Source: Sphingomonas xinjiangensis (GTDB taxonomy: Bacteria > Pseudomonadota > Alphaproteobacteria > Sphingomonadales > Sphingomonadaceae). From it: a stretch of 64,000 bases of DNA. The stretch spans positions 1-64,000 of the forward strand of contig NZ_JACIJF010000001.1 of the NCBI RefSeq assembly GCF_014199255.1. The letters run 5' to 3'. A program made the translations under genes and the position numbers. The notes under the pieces are model-generated. The model did not search any database, was not told where the DNA came from, and was given only the letters and a program-made list of their open reading frames with translations. Positions 17,050 to 26,389 of this stretch are shown piece after piece (the first letter of the stretch is position 1; every line of letters starts with the position of its first letter).

Positions 17050-18152
17050 TAGCCTTGGTACGCCTTCAGGCGGCGTTCGGCGTCCTGGCGGATATTGGCC
17101 CAGAACAGGCTGTAGTCGAAGACATGGTAGTTGTTGCCGGGCAGGACATACTGGCCAAAGTCGGGGGCGTTGCGGCCAATCATCAGGAAGCCGCGGCCGT
17201 CGCAGCGGGCGGGGACCGACTGGGTCACCAGGCGGGCGGACTGGAAGTTCTGGTCCGGGATCAGCGTGCCGAGATTGGCGGAAGCGGGCGCCGAGTCGCT
17301 CGGCCTGCCGGTCAATGGGTTGGTACACACCATCGGCGTGCCGGCCCGGGGCTGGCCAGTGAAGCCGGCGGTTGCATCGAAGGTGTCGACGATCAGCGAA
17401 GGGTCGGCGGGTTCGGCGAAGCTTTGCCACGACAGGATGCACCCGGCCTGGTCGGCGGCGGTGCAGGCGGGCAGGCCCATGCGCGGCAGATCGGCGGTAA
17501 CCGAGACGGGCCAGCCGACGACATAGGCGGCCGCGACGCGGCGGGCGATCGGCTGGCCGGCAATGCGGTCGACCAGCAGGCGCGACAGGTGCAGCGCGCC
17601 CTGGCTGTGCCCTGCGAGGATGATCGGGCGGTCGCCGGCCTGCGCCACGAACTGTTCGAACGCGGCGAGCACGTCACGATAGGCGAAGTCGAGTGCCTGC
17701 TGCGCCGCCGCCTTGTTGGTGAGGAACGCGCCGAAGGTCGCCTGGCGATAGCGCGGAGCCCAGATCGCGCCGACCGAATTGAACGCGCTGGCCTGACCTT
17801 GCAGGAACAGTGCCGCTCGATTGTTGGCGTCGGCATTGTCGAGCGGGGCATTCCAGGTCTTGGTGTCGAGGAACGAAGTCGGATGGATGAAGAACACCGC
17901 TGCCTTGGGATCGGCGGCGGGTTGATAGCCGGGGGGCGTCCACAGTGCCGGGTTGCCGGGCTTGTCGGGCCTGGCGATCCACATGTCCGGCTTGGCATAG
18001 GCATCCGCCCCGGTGGGCGGCAGCGCGACGGCGCTGCCGGAAGGCACCATGAACTGACGCATCAGCTGAATGCCGTAAAAACGGTACGCAAAGGCGGAAG
18101 CCAGCGCGAGCATTACCAGGATTGCGATTGCATAAAGGAACTTCCTGGCCAA
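17049..18152 (-). CDS. DUF3089 alpha/beta-hydrolase-like protein
   Basis: A 367-residue protein of the DUF3089 family (PF11288), an alpha/beta-hydrolase-like group. One N-terminal membrane helix (about residues 4-22, FLYAIAILVMLALASAFAY) likely anchors it with the enzyme part in the periplasm. The nucleophile elbow is AGHSQGALH. Other features are AVFFIHPTSFL near the N-terminus and IGRNAPDFGQYVLPG near the C-terminus. The substrate is unknown. I chose TTG 18152 because GGAGAA lies at a good distance upstream and the protein-like sequence begins there; no ATG fits. A palindromic element touches its 3' end. It diverges from gatC. Confidence 0.82.
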   Translation of the reverse strand: MARKFLYAIAILVMLALASAFAYRFYGIQLMRQFMVPSGSAVALPPTGADAYAKPDMWIARPDKPGNPALWTPPGYQPAADPKAAVFFIHPTSFLDTKTWNAPLDNADANNRAALFLQGQASAFNSVGAIWAPRYRQATFGAFLTNKAAAQQALDFAYRDVLAAFEQFVAQAGDRPIILAGHSQGALHLSRLLVDRIAGQPIARRVAAAYVVGWPVSVTADLPRMGLPACTAADQAGCILSWQSFAEPADPSLIVDTFDATAGFTGQPRAGTPMVCTNPLTGRPSDSAPASANLGTLIPDQNFQSARLVTQSVPARCDGRGFLMIGRNAPDFGQYVLPGNNYHVFDYSLFWANIRQDAERRLKAYQG

Positions 18153-18300
18153 ACGCGTTCTCCATTGTGCAATGCAGCATAAAGGGTGAAGGTTGCAACC
18201 ACTTAGCCGTGCTGCATGGTTGTGGCGGATGCAAGCCGGGCGAGACTTCACCCCACGATTAGCGTTGCGTGGCCCGCGCGCGTGGTGCTAGCCGCGCTGC

Positions 18301-18588
18301 ATGTCCGTAGACACTGCAACCGTGAAGAAAGTGGCGAGCCTCGCCCGGATCGCGATCAGCGATGCCGATGCCGAGCGTCTTGCGCCCGAACTCAACAACA
18401 TCCTGGGCTGGATCGAGCAGCTGGGTGAGGTCGACACCGCGAATGTCGAGCCCACCACCGCCGTGATCCCCAACAGCCTGCGCCTGCGCGAGGACGTGGT
18501 GACCGAGTCCGACCAGCGGGCGGCGGTTCTCGCCAATGCGCCGCAGGGCGAACATGGCTTCTTCACGGTGCCGAAGGTGGTCGAATGA
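18301..18588 (+). CDS. gatC: Asp/Glu-tRNA amidotransferase subunit C
   Basis: A 95-residue GatC, the small subunit that stabilises GatA-GatB in the complex converting Asp-tRNA(Asn) and Glu-tRNA(Gln) to Asn-tRNA and Gln-tRNA. It begins [20 protein letters not shown], with the family core [16 protein letters not shown]. No Shine-Dalgarno sequence is obvious before the ATG, so it may be leaderless or weakly initiated. The stop overlaps the gatA start (ATGA). Confidence 0.95.
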   Translation: MSVDTATVKKVASLARIAISDADAERLAPELNNILGWIEQLGEVDTANVEPTTAVIPNSLRLREDVVTESDQRAAVLANAPQGEHGFFTVPKVVE

Positions 18589-20069
18589 GCAACATCACCG
18601 ATCTGGGCGTCGCGCAGCTGCGTGACGGCGTGCGCGATGGTGCCTTCTCGGCCACCGAAGTGGCGACTGCGTTCAACGACGCGGTGGCCAAGGCCAAGCC
18701 GCTCAACGCCTTCATCGTCGAGACGCCCGAGCATGCGCTCGCGGCCGCCAAGGCTGCCGACGATGCGCGTGCGGCCGGCGAGACGCCCAAGCCGCTGGCC
18801 GGCGTGCCGATCGGCATGAAGGACCTGTTCGCCACCAAGGGCGTGCAGACCACGGCCGCCAGCCACATTTTGGAGGGGTTCACCCCACCCTATGAGTCCA
18901 CCGTTTCGCAGCGGTTGTGGGATGCGGGCGCGGGGATGCTGGGCAAGCTGAACCTCGACCAGTTCGCAATGGGTTCGTCCAACGAGACCAGCTATTTCGG
19001 CAACGTGATCTCCCCATGGCGTCGGAACGATGGCGGCAATGCGCCGCTTGCTCCGGGTGGCTCGTCGGGCGGCAGTTCGTCGGCAGTCGCGGCGCGGATC
19101 GCACCGGGCGCGACGGGCACCGATACCGGCGGTTCGATCCGCCAGCCGGCGGCATTCGTGGGCATCAGCGGGATCAAGCCGACCTATGGCCGCTGCTCGC
19201 GCTGGGGCGTGGTGGCGTTCGCCTCCTCGCTCGATCAGGCGGGGCCGATGGCGCGCGACGTGCGTGATTGCGCGATCATGCTCGAGCATATGGCCGGGTT
19301 CGATCCCAAGGATTCGACGTCGCTCGACCTGGCTGTCCCCAAGTGGGAAGCGGGGCTTTCGGGCGACCTGAAGGGCAAGCGGATCGGCATCCCCAAGGAA
19401 TACCGCGTCGAAGGCATGCCCGAGGAGATCGAGGCGCTGTGGCAGCAGGGCATTGCGTGGATGAAGGATGCCGGAGCGGAGATCGTCGAGGTTTCGCTGC
19501 CGCACACCAAATACGCGCTGCCGGCCTATTACATCATCGCGCCGGCCGAGGCCTCTTCGAACCTCGCGCGCTATGATGGCGTGCGCTACGGCCAGCGCGC
19601 GCTGCCCGAGGGTGCGAACCTGCAGGATATGTACGCGGCGACGCGGGCTGCGGGCTTCGGCGACGAAGTGAAGCGGCGCATCCTGATCGGCACCTATGTG
19701 CTGTCGGCGGGCTTCTATGACGCATACTACACGCAGGCTCAAAAGGTGCGGACGCTGATCGCACAGGACTTCGAGAATGCGTGGACGGTGTGCGACCTGC
19801 TGCTGACCCCGACCGCGCCGAGCGCCGCGTTCGCGCTGGGCGAAAAGTCAGCCGATCCGCTGGCGATGTACTTGAACGATGTGTTCACGGTACCGTCGAG
19901 CCTGGCGGGCTTGCCCGCGATGAGCGTGCCGGGCGGGCTGGACAAGAGCGGGTTGCCCCTGGGGCTCCAGATCATCGGCAAGCCGCTGGACGAGCAGGGC
20001 GTGCTGAACGCGAGTCTGGCGATCGAGGAACGGGCGGGCTTCACGGCGCGCCCGGAGGCATGGTGGTAA
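18585..20069 (+). CDS. gatA: Asp/Glu-tRNA amidotransferase subunit A
   Basis: A 494-residue amidase-signature enzyme that releases ammonia from glutamine for tRNA-dependent amidation. The Lys of the Ser-cis-Ser-Lys triad lies in PIGMKDLF. The Gly/Ser-rich signature [16 protein letters not shown] and the Ser-containing [14 protein letters not shown] follow. The C-terminus has [11 protein letters not shown]. Length is normal. Overlaps gatC by four bases, and a possible tiny gene begins one base after its stop. Confidence 0.97.
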   Translation: MSNITDLGVAQLRDGVRDGAFSATEVATAFNDAVAKAKPLNAFIVETPEHALAAAKAADDARAAGETPKPLAGVPIGMKDLFATKGVQTTAASHILEGFTPPYESTVSQRLWDAGAGMLGKLNLDQFAMGSSNETSYFGNVISPWRRNDGGNAPLAPGGSSGGSSSAVAARIAPGATGTDTGGSIRQPAAFVGISGIKPTYGRCSRWGVVAFASSLDQAGPMARDVRDCAIMLEHMAGFDPKDSTSLDLAVPKWEAGLSGDLKGKRIGIPKEYRVEGMPEEIEALWQQGIAWMKDAGAEIVEVSLPHTKYALPAYYIIAPAEASSNLARYDGVRYGQRALPEGANLQDMYAATRAAGFGDEVKRRILIGTYVLSAGFYDAYYTQAQKVRTLIAQDFENAWTVCDLLLTPTAPSAAFALGEKSADPLAMYLNDVFTVPSSLAGLPAMSVPGGLDKSGLPLGLQIIGKPLDEQGVLNASLAIEERAGFTARPEAWW

Positions 20070-20070
20070 G

Positions 20071-20247
20071 ATGAGTTTGCTGGTCGATCTTGTCCTTCAA
20101 GCGATTGGCGAGTTTACCTACACCCCATCCGAAGCGCTTTTGATCGCTGGGCGGACAAAGCAAAGCGCGAGGCGAACGCCGGTAGGCGTTCTCGGCATAA
20201 GCGAAACAATGGTCCGCGTCGGACTAAGAAGGTCGGTTGATGACTGA
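20071..20247 (+). CDS. Possible 58-residue protein between gatA and gatB
   Basis: A short frame beginning at ATG 20071, one base after the gatA stop, and ending at TGA 20245-20247, so that it overlaps the first codons of gatB. The sequence begins [17 protein letters not shown], a possible amphipathic or membrane-associated helix, and continues with a basic tail ([10 protein letters not shown]). No family is recognised. Its placement would couple gatA and gatB translation. The alternative is a non-coding spacer of about 170 bases. Confidence 0.4.
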   Translation: MSLLVDLVLQAIGEFTYTPSEALLIAGRTKQSARRTPVGVLGISETMVRVGLRRSVDD

Positions 20248-21745
20248 ATCCACATACCGCATCCAGGGCGACACCGGCGAGTGGGAGGTCGTTATCGGCC
20301 TTGAAGTGCACGCGCAGGTGACTTCGAACGCCAAGCTGTTCTCGGGCGCTGCGACGGCGTTCGGGGCGGAGCCGAACAGTCAGGTGAGCCTGGTCGATGC
20401 GGCGATGCCGGGCATGCTGCCGGTGCCCAACAAGGAATGCATCCGCCAGGCGGTGCGCACGGGCATGGCGCTGGGCGCGGTGATCAACAAATGGTCGCGC
20501 TTCGACCGCAAGAACTATTTCTACGCCGATCTGCCGCAGGGCTATCAGATCAGCCAGCTTTATCACCCGCTGGTGGGCGAGGGGACACTGGAGATCAGCC
20601 TGGACGAGAAGGACCCCGAAGCCTTTACCAAGACGATCGGCATCGAACGCATCCATGTCGAGCAGGATGCCGGCAAGCTGATGCACGACCAGCATCCGAC
20701 GCGCTCCTACGTCGATCTCAACCGGTCGGGCGTGGCGCTGATGGAGATCGTGTCGCGGCCTGACATGCGTTCGCCGGCGGAAGCCGGGGCGTATCTGTCC
20801 AAGCTGCGTTCGGTGCTGCGCTATGTCGGGTCGTGCGACGGCAACATGGACCAGGGATCGATGCGCGCCGACGTGAACGTCAGCGTGCGCAAGGTGGGCG
20901 ACGAACTCGGCACGCGGACCGAGACCAAGAACGTCAATTCAGTGCGCTTCGTGATGCAGGCGATCGAGTTCGAGGCGCGGCGCCAGGTCGAAGTGCTGGA
21001 GAGCGGTGGACGCATCGTCCAGGAGACTCGGCTGTTCGATCCGGATCGTGGCGAGACGCGGTCCATGCGGTCGAAGGAAGACGCGCATGATTACCGCTAC
21101 TTCCCCGATCCCGACCTGTTGCCGCTGGTGCTGGACGACGCGTTCCTGGACGCTTGCCAGGCGAGCCTGCCCGAACTGCCTGACGCTAAGCGGCGGCGCT
21201 ATGAGAGCGACCTGGGGCTGAGCGCGTACAACGCCGCGGTGCTGACCGCGGATGCGGATACCGCGCGCTGGTTCGAGGCGCTGTTGGCCGAGAGCGCGCG
21301 AGTGCAGAAGAAGGGCGAGCAGGAAGTGGCGCGGGCCGCGGCGAACTGGCTGATCTCCGACCTGTTCGGCGCGCTCAACCGGCTGGGCAAGGGCATAGAC
21401 GAGAGCCCGGTGAGCCCGGAACAGGGCGCCGAGCTGCTGGCGCTGGTGGGCGATGGGACATTGTCGGGGAGCCTTGGCAAGCAGGTGTTCGAGATCATGC
21501 TCGAGACCGGCGACGCACCCGGCAAGATCGTCGAGGAGCGCGGGTTGAAGCAGACCAGCGACACCGGTGCGATCGAGACAGTCATCGCCGAGGTGCTGGC
21601 GAAGAACCCCAACCAGCTGGAACAGTATCGCGGCGGCAAGGAAGCGTTGTTCGGCTTCTTTGTTGGACAGACCATGAAGGCGATGGGCGGCAAGGCCAAT
21701 CCCGCAGTAGTAAATGAACTGCTGAAGAAGGCGCTGGCCGGCTAA
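20240..21745 (+). CDS. gatB: Asp/Glu-tRNA amidotransferase subunit B
   Basis: A 501-residue GatB, which phosphorylates the tRNA-bound Asp or Glu and binds the tRNA. The N-terminal kinase-like domain starts with [12 protein letters not shown] and contains [16 protein letters not shown] and [17 protein letters not shown]. The C-terminal YqeY-like tail has [28 protein letters not shown] 20240 is chosen over the adjacent TTG 20237. Last gene of gatCAB; a strong hairpin follows. Confidence 0.97.
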   Translation: MTESTYRIQGDTGEWEVVIGLEVHAQVTSNAKLFSGAATAFGAEPNSQVSLVDAAMPGMLPVPNKECIRQAVRTGMALGAVINKWSRFDRKNYFYADLPQGYQISQLYHPLVGEGTLEISLDEKDPEAFTKTIGIERIHVEQDAGKLMHDQHPTRSYVDLNRSGVALMEIVSRPDMRSPAEAGAYLSKLRSVLRYVGSCDGNMDQGSMRADVNVSVRKVGDELGTRTETKNVNSVRFVMQAIEFEARRQVEVLESGGRIVQETRLFDPDRGETRSMRSKEDAHDYRYFPDPDLLPLVLDDAFLDACQASLPELPDAKRRRYESDLGLSAYNAAVLTADADTARWFEALLAESARVQKKGEQEVARAAANWLISDLFGALNRLGKGIDESPVSPEQGAELLALVGDGTLSGSLGKQVFEIMLETGDAPGKIVEERGLKQTSDTGAIETVIAEVLAKNPNQLEQYRGGKEALFGFFVGQTMKAMGGKANPAVVNELLKKALAG

Positions 21746-21752
21746 CGCGCCG

Positions 21753-21780
21753 CGAGGCCGCCGCTAGTGAGCGGCGGCCT
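21753..21780. terminator. Terminator after gatB (bidirectional)
   Basis: Perfect 12-base stem GAGGCCGCCGCT / AGCGGCGGCCTC with an AGTG loop, eight bases after the gatB stop and 14 bases before the stop of the convergent minus-strand gene. Moderately T-rich sequence follows (CTGTCTTGTTT). Confidence 0.75.
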
Positions 21781-21793
21781 CGCCCTGTCTTGT

Positions 21794-22114
21794 TTACTCG
21801 CCGACGCTGACGAGGCCGCGGCGGCTGACCACCACGCCGCGTTCCGCCATTTCCTTTTGGAAGTCATAGCGTGCGTCCGCGATCTCGCGGCGATATTCAT
21901 GCCAGGCGTCCATGCGGTCGCCCGCGTCATCCGCTCGGGCGAGGTCCTTGCGCAGTTCGCGCTTGGCTTCGCTGATGTCGGTTTTGTAATCGAGATAATG
22001 GGGATTGCTGTCGTCATAGACGGCGCTGATGCGCTTGGCCCGATCATGCGCGGCAGCAGGGGCGGCGACGGCAAGGGCGGTGCTGGCGATTGCCAGTGCA
22101 GCAATGATCTTCAT
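21794..22114 (-). CDS. Small periplasmic hypothetical protein
   Basis: A 106-residue exported protein. The signal peptide is MKIIAALAIASTALAVA, with cleavage after AAAH near residue 22. The mature part is helical and highly charged (DISEAKRELRKDLARADD, EYRREIADARYDFQKEMAE), suggesting a soluble helical hairpin. Start 22114 is preferred because GGAG lies eight bases upstream; in-frame GTG/ATG codons at 22123 and 22120 are too close to it. No family is recognised. Confidence 0.7.
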   Translation of the reverse strand: MKIIAALAIASTALAVAAPAAAHDRAKRISAVYDDSNPHYLDYKTDISEAKRELRKDLARADDAGDRMDAWHEYRREIADARYDFQKEMAERGVVVSRRGLVSVGE

Positions 22115-22371
22115 TCGCATCACTCCGGTTGCCAGAAAAGCTGTGCCGGGGAACGGGCGGCGAGAGCGGGCTGTTCCGTGAACCCCAAGTGAACGCCTCG
22201 CGTCGTCTTGGATGTCGCACGGTTTGACTATGTTTGTGTATCAAGGGACTAGGTACTGGCTCGACTTTAGCTGGCGAGTATGCGGACTGCGGTGCTGATT
22301 CATACGCCAAGAGCCGTTTGCATGTGAATGGCGCCGCATTAGGATGACGCCTCCATCGTTGCCGAGGGTAT

Positions 22372-22974
22372 ATGCGCCGTTTGATCCTGTCGCTGCTTTG
22401 TCTAGCTCTTGCCGCGCCGGCTGTTGCGCAGACCCCGGCGCCCGCCAATCCGCGCGTGGTGATGGAGACCAGCGCCGGTCGCGTCGTGATCGAAGTTTAT
22501 GCGGACGAGGCGCCGGTGAGCGCGCGCAATTTCTTGCGCTATGTCGATGCCAAGCGACTGGACGGCATCAGCTTCTACCGCACGGTCAAAGTGCAGGATC
22601 GCTTCGGCTTCGTGCAGTTCGGGGTGCAGAATGCGCCGGCGAGGATGTTCCCCGCGATCAAGCATGAGCCGACCAGTCAAACGGGATTGAAGCATCTGGA
22701 CGGGACGTTGTCGATGCCGCGCCTCGCGCCCGGCACGGCGCGGGGGGAATTCACCATCAGCGTGGGCGACCAAGCCTCGTTCGATGCCGATCCGGCACGG
22801 TCGGGCGACAAGCTTGGCTACGCCGCTTTCGCGCGGGTGACCGAAGGGATGGACGTTGTCGTTAAGATCCTGGACGGAGCGGTTGCACCGGCCAAGACGC
22901 TGGCCGGAAGCTTCAAGGGCGAAGTCCCTGCGGTGCCCGTAAAGATCCTGAGGGCGCGCCGGCTAACGCCTTGA
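22372..22974 (+). CDS. Periplasmic cyclophilin-type peptidyl-prolyl isomerase
   Basis: A 200-residue cyclophilin with a signal peptide (about 1-20, cleavage after AVAQ), so it assists folding in the periplasm. The cyclophilin core begins ETSAGRVVIEVYADEAPVSA and NFLRYVDAKRLDGISFYRTV, followed by RGEFTISVGDQ and FARVTEGMDVVVKIL. The usual FHRV is FYRTV here and the central loop differs from the E. coli type, so activity may be modified. It converges with the Crp/Fnr gene four bases away. Confidence 0.9.
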   Translation: MRRLILSLLCLALAAPAVAQTPAPANPRVVMETSAGRVVIEVYADEAPVSARNFLRYVDAKRLDGISFYRTVKVQDRFGFVQFGVQNAPARMFPAIKHEPTSQTGLKHLDGTLSMPRLAPGTARGEFTISVGDQASFDADPARSGDKLGYAAFARVTEGMDVVVKILDGAVAPAKTLAGSFKGEVPAVPVKILRARRLTP

Positions 22975-22977
22975 GGA

Positions 22978-23700
22978 TCAGCGTGGCCGCTTGCGTTCGA
23001 GATAAAGATAGGTGGGATCGAAATCGGCCATGTTGCGCAGAGCACGCAGATCGAGAATGGTGACGCGACCGCTGCGGAATTCGAGAAGGCCGGTTTCGCG
23101 CAGTTCCTTCAGGACGCGGTTCACATGCACCGGCGTCAGCCCGAGGCACTCGGCCAGCACCGCCTGCGTCACGGGCAAATCGAAGTGACGCTCGCTGGCG
23201 AGGCCGACGATGGACAGGCGCAACTGCATTTCGCAAAATAGATGTGCGATCCGCTGGATGGCACTGCGGCGGCCCAGCGAAAGCTCCCATTCGCGGTGAA
23301 TGGCGGCATCGAGGTTGGTGCTGAACCAATAGACGCGTGTCAGATGCGGATATTGCTCGGTGATCGCAGTCAATGCCTTGTGCGGCATGCGCACGATCCG
23401 GCACGGGGTCAGCGTCATGACGCTGTGATCGAGATATTGCAGCGTGAAGCTGTGCAGATCGGCGAAGTCCCCGGCGACATGCAATTCGGTGATCTGACGC
23501 TGGCCGTTGCTCAGGTCCTTGTAGCGGCAGACGATTCCATCGAGCACCAGGGTGGAATGTTCGAGAAGCGTGCCAGGCGATATGAAGGTGTGGTCTGCGG
23601 GAAGCATGATCGTTTCGCCCAAGGCGGAACGGATTGCGGCCTCTTCGTCTGCGCTGATGTCATCGCGCGCACGGAGCTTCAGCAGGTGCTTGTCGATCAT
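22978..23700 (-). CDS. Crp/Fnr-family transcriptional regulator
   Basis: A 240-residue regulator with an N-terminal cyclic-nucleotide-binding-like beta-roll (about 25-125, including PGTLLEHSTLVLDGIVCRYK and ELHVAGDFADLHSF) and a C-terminal winged helix (about 150-230). The recognition region is LPVTQAVLAECLGLTPVHVNRVLKELR, split across two helices. There is no Cys cluster as in oxygen-sensing FNR, and the arginine that binds cAMP phosphate in CRP is not evident. It therefore belongs to the broad group of sphingomonad Crp/Fnr proteins with unknown signal. Targets are not visible in the window. Confidence 0.92.
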   Translation of the reverse strand: MIDKHLLKLRARDDISADEEAAIRSALGETIMLPADHTFISPGTLLEHSTLVLDGIVCRYKDLSNGQRQITELHVAGDFADLHSFTLQYLDHSVMTLTPCRIVRMPHKALTAITEQYPHLTRVYWFSTNLDAAIHREWELSLGRRSAIQRIAHLFCEMQLRLSIVGLASERHFDLPVTQAVLAECLGLTPVHVNRVLKELRETGLLEFRSGRVTILDLRALRNMADFDPTYLYLERKRPR

Positions 23701-23844
23701 ATGCGCTTTTCCGGGTGGTTCAGGGACAGTTCTCGCTTTGCCGAACGGCGCAAGGAGCGCAACTGATCCATGTTGCTTCCGGATACGTCATGCCGGACTT
23801 CTTCCCGCGGCGGCCACGCCGCCACCGGAAGAAGCCGGCGACGA

Positions 23845-24060
23845 TCATTGTTGCATGCGGTCCTGGTTCTTCACTTCGCCAGCGGTGCCGCTAACCCCGT
23901 CGTCTTCGCCAGGGCCTGCGCCGATGCCGCTCTTGCCGGCGCCGTTCGCGTCCACTTCATCCGACCGCGACTGGACGGCCTGTTCGATATCGGAGCGGGG
24001 ATCCTCGGGCGCGTCGGAGATGGGACCGCGCAGTTCGCCTTCGAGCTTGTCGTCGGACAT
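23845..24060 (-). CDS. Small acidic hypothetical protein
   Basis: A 71-residue, very hydrophilic and acidic protein (MSDDKLEGELRGPISDAPED at the start, then Gly/Asp/Glu-rich). It has no hydrophobic core and is likely disordered. Proteins of this kind are frequent small hypotheticals in sphingomonads. It follows the Pro-rich gene on the same strand after 15 bases, so they probably share a transcript. Confidence 0.55.
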   Translation of the reverse strand: MSDDKLEGELRGPISDAPEDPRSDIEQAVQSRSDEVDANGAGKSGIGAGPGEDDGVSGTAGEVKNQDRMQQ

Positions 24061-24075
24061 GAATATTCTCCTGGT

Positions 24076-24321
24076 TCAGGCCATGGGCTGGCCGGGGGTG
24101 ATGCCGGGATCGCCGCCGGGTTGGGGCGATGGCACATCGATGTTGGGGGTCGGCGGACTGATCTCGGGAGGCGGCGTGCTCGGGCGCCCGGGCTCGCTGG
24201 GTTCGGTTCCCGGCTGGACCGGGGTCTCGGGCGGCGCAGGCGTCGGGCGTCCGGGACTTGGCTCTCCCGGCGTTTCCGCAGGCGGTGCGCTGGGTTGCGG
24301 GATGGGAGGTTCTACGGGCAT
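24076..24321 (-). CDS. Small proline-rich hypothetical protein
   Basis: An 81-residue protein that is about one third proline with Gly, Thr, Ser and Glu (MPVEPPIPQPSAPPAETPGE at the start). It is probably an extended linker-like chain. Start 24321 is chosen because AAGGAG lies eight bases upstream; an in-frame ATG at 24342 overlaps that site. No signal peptide and no known family. It is next to the acidic small protein. Confidence 0.5.
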   Translation of the reverse strand: MPVEPPIPQPSAPPAETPGEPSPGRPTPAPPETPVQPGTEPSEPGRPSTPPPEISPPTPNIDVPSPQPGGDPGITPGQPMA

Positions 24322-24429
24322 CACAAGCTCTCCTTCGCGCACCCAACGCAGCGTGGCGGCTCCAAGTTGCTTCGCGGCTTGCCCCGCACCCCATGCCTGC
24401 TATAGAGCCCACCGACCGGCGGTGCCCCT

Positions 24430-24514
24430 GCGGGCGTGGCGGAACTGGTAGACGCGCCAGATTTAGGTTCTGGTATCGAAAGGTGTGGGGGTTCGAGTCC
24501 CTTCGCCCGCACCA
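24430..24514 (+). tRNA. tRNA-Leu (UAG)
   Basis: An 85-base class II tRNA. The acceptor GCGGGCG pairs with CGCCCGC. The anticodon stem CCAGA/TCTGG encloses loop TTTAGGT with anticodon TAG at 24464-24466. The T arm contains GTTCGAGTC. The long variable arm expected of tRNA-Leu is present, and CCA is encoded (24512-24514). It sits about 65 bases before the trigger factor gene; no integrase lies nearby. Confidence 0.97.
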
Positions 24515-24580
24515 GGCACCGCCGCTCACCTTCAGCGTTGGACGCTGCCCAATCCTTTCACTGTTTGGAAGCCCGAGAGA

Positions 24581-26251
24581 ATGCAGACTGTCGAGACGTT
24601 GAACGAGGGCCTGAAGCGCGCCTACACGCTGACCATCACCGCAGGCGATATCGATTCGAAGGTCGATGCCGAAGTGAAGCGAGTCGCGCCGCAGGTGCGC
24701 ATGCCCGGCTTCCGTCCCGGCAAGGTGCCCGTGAACCTGGTGCGCAAGATGCACGGCGAAGCGATGGCCCAGGACGCGCTCAACAACGCGATCCAGGAAG
24801 GCATTCAGAAGCTGATCTCGGACAACAAGATCCGCCCGGCCATGCAGCCTTCGGTGAGCCTGGAAGGCGACTACGCCCCCGGCAAGGACGCGGAAATCAA
24901 GGTCGAGCTCGAAGTGCTCCCTGATGTGCCCGCGCCTTCGATCGACGGTCTGAAGCTCGAGCGGCTGACCGTGCCCGTTGCCGACGAGGCAGTGACCGAG
25001 CAGCTCGAGCAGCTGGCCAGCAACCAGAAGGGCTGGAACGACGCCGAGGAAGGCCATGGGGCCGCGCAGGGCGACCAGGTGACCATGGATTTCGTCGGCA
25101 AGACCGCCGATGGCGTTGCCTTTGAAGGCGGTACCGGCACCGACATGGCCGTCGAGATCGGCTCGGGCCGTCTCATCCCCGGTTTCGAAGACCAGCTGGT
25201 CGGCGTGAAGGTTGGCGACGAGAAGACCATCGAAGTCACCTTCCCGGAGGACTATGGTTCCAAGGACCTGGCCGGCAAGCCCGCCACGTTCGAACTCAAG
25301 ATCACCAAGGTGCAGACCGCCGGCGAGACCAAGATCGACGACGATTTCGCCAAGCAGCTGGGCCTGCAGGACCTGGAGCAGCTCACCGGCCTGCTGAAGG
25401 GGCAGATCGAGCAGCAGCTCAATGGCCTGACGCGCACCTATATGAAGCGCAAGCTGCTCGACCAGCTTGCCGCTGGCCACGACTTCCCGGTTCCGCCGTC
25501 GATGGTCGAAGCCGAGTTCGACCAGATTTGGCACCAGCTGCAGCACGAGACCGAGCATGAGGCCGATCCGGCAGCGGCCAAGGCCGAGCTGGAGAATGAG
25601 CGCGAAGATTACCGTAAGATCGCCGAGCGCCGCGTTCGCCTGGGCCTGCTGCTCTCCGAAATCGGCACCGCCAACGGTGTCGAAGTGAGCCAGCAGGAAA
25701 TGAGCCGCCTGATCCAGCAGGCTGCCCAGCAGTATAGCCCGCAGGACCGTCAGCGCTTCATGCAATATGTCCAGCAGGAGCCGATGGCCGCCGCTCAGCT
25801 GCGCGCGCCGTTGTTCGAGGACAAGGTTGTCGACTTCCTGTTCGACAAGGCTGAGATCAGCGACCGCGAGGTGACCCGCGAGGAGCTGGAAGCCGCGATC
25901 GAGAGCGACGACGGCTTCGCCTCGGGCACGCATGTGCATGATCACGACCATGATCATGACCACAGGCCCGCCAAGAAGAAGGCGAAGCAGGCAGAGGCCG
26001 GCGAGCCCGCCGAAGCGGCTTCGACCGCCGAAGGTGCCCCTGCCGAGGCTCCCGCCAAGAAGAGCAAGGCCAAGAAGGCCGAGCTGGCCGATGTCGAGCC
26101 CGCCGCACCGGGGGACGAACCGGCCCAAGCCGAGCCGGTGAAAAAGGCTGCGGCCAAGAAGTCCTCGGCCAAGAAGGCCGAAGCGGCCGAGGGCGAAGAG
26201 GCTGCGGCCAAGCCGAAGAAGGCACCTGCCAAGAAGAAAGCTGAGGGCTGA
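24581..26251 (+). CDS. tig: Trigger factor with long basic/His-rich C-terminal tail
   Basis: A 556-residue ribosome-associated chaperone and prolyl isomerase. The ribosome-binding domain covers about 1-110 with the signature GFRPGKVP (43-50). The FKBP-type isomerase domain covers about 150-245 (GDQVTMDFVGK, IGSGRLIPGFEDQLVG). The helical C-terminal chaperone domain runs to about 440. Typical trigger factors end there. This one continues for over 100 residues: a His/Asp run (HVHDHDHDHDH near 450) and then repeats of Ala, Lys and Glu with AAAKKSSAKKAEA-like units, resembling a histone H1 tail. Start 24581 (MQTVETLNEG). It opens the tig-clpP-clpX-lon neighbourhood and is followed by two hairpins. 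Confidence 0.96.
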   Translation: MQTVETLNEGLKRAYTLTITAGDIDSKVDAEVKRVAPQVRMPGFRPGKVPVNLVRKMHGEAMAQDALNNAIQEGIQKLISDNKIRPAMQPSVSLEGDYAPGKDAEIKVELEVLPDVPAPSIDGLKLERLTVPVADEAVTEQLEQLASNQKGWNDAEEGHGAAQGDQVTMDFVGKTADGVAFEGGTGTDMAVEIGSGRLIPGFEDQLVGVKVGDEKTIEVTFPEDYGSKDLAGKPATFELKITKVQTAGETKIDDDFAKQLGLQDLEQLTGLLKGQIEQQLNGLTRTYMKRKLLDQLAAGHDFPVPPSMVEAEFDQIWHQLQHETEHEADPAAAKAELENEREDYRKIAERRVRLGLLLSEIGTANGVEVSQQEMSRLIQQAAQQYSPQDRQRFMQYVQQEPMAAAQLRAPLFEDKVVDFLFDKAEISDREVTREELEAAIESDDGFASGTHVHDHDHDHDHRPAKKKAKQAEAGEPAEAASTAEGAPAEAPAKKSKAKKAELADVEPAAPGDEPAQAEPVKKAAAKKSSAKKAEAAEGEEAAAKPKKAPAKKKAEG

Positions 26252-26263
26252 GGCAGCATTGCT

Positions 26264-26284
26264 ATCCCGGCTTGAGGCCGGGAT
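26264..26284. terminator. Hairpin after tig
   Basis: Perfect 8-base stem ATCCCGGC / GCCGGGAT with a TTGAG loop, 12 bases after the tig stop. It has no T tract. It resembles short palindromes scattered in sphingomonad genomes and may be a repeat rather than a terminator. Confidence 0.45.
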
Positions 26285-26302
26285 GCTGATATTCTGAGGA
26301 AG

Positions 26303-26338
26303 GCCCGCTCTTTGGTGAGAAGAGTGGGCTTTTCTTTT
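26303..26338 (+). terminator. Rho-independent terminator after tig
   Basis: Ten-base stem GCCCGCTCTT / AAGAGTGGGC (one G-T pair) followed directly by TTTTCTTTT. This is a classical terminator and separates tig from the glycosyltransferase gene. Confidence 0.85.
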
Positions 26339-26389
26339 GCCCGGCGCTGAGGAAGGAACGGCACTGGCGTAGCGTTCAGGGGGATTTTT

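Noticed and set aside
24430..24514. tRNA-Leu as an integration site for a mobile element
   Set aside because: No integrase, duplicated tRNA end or foreign gene block is found next to it.
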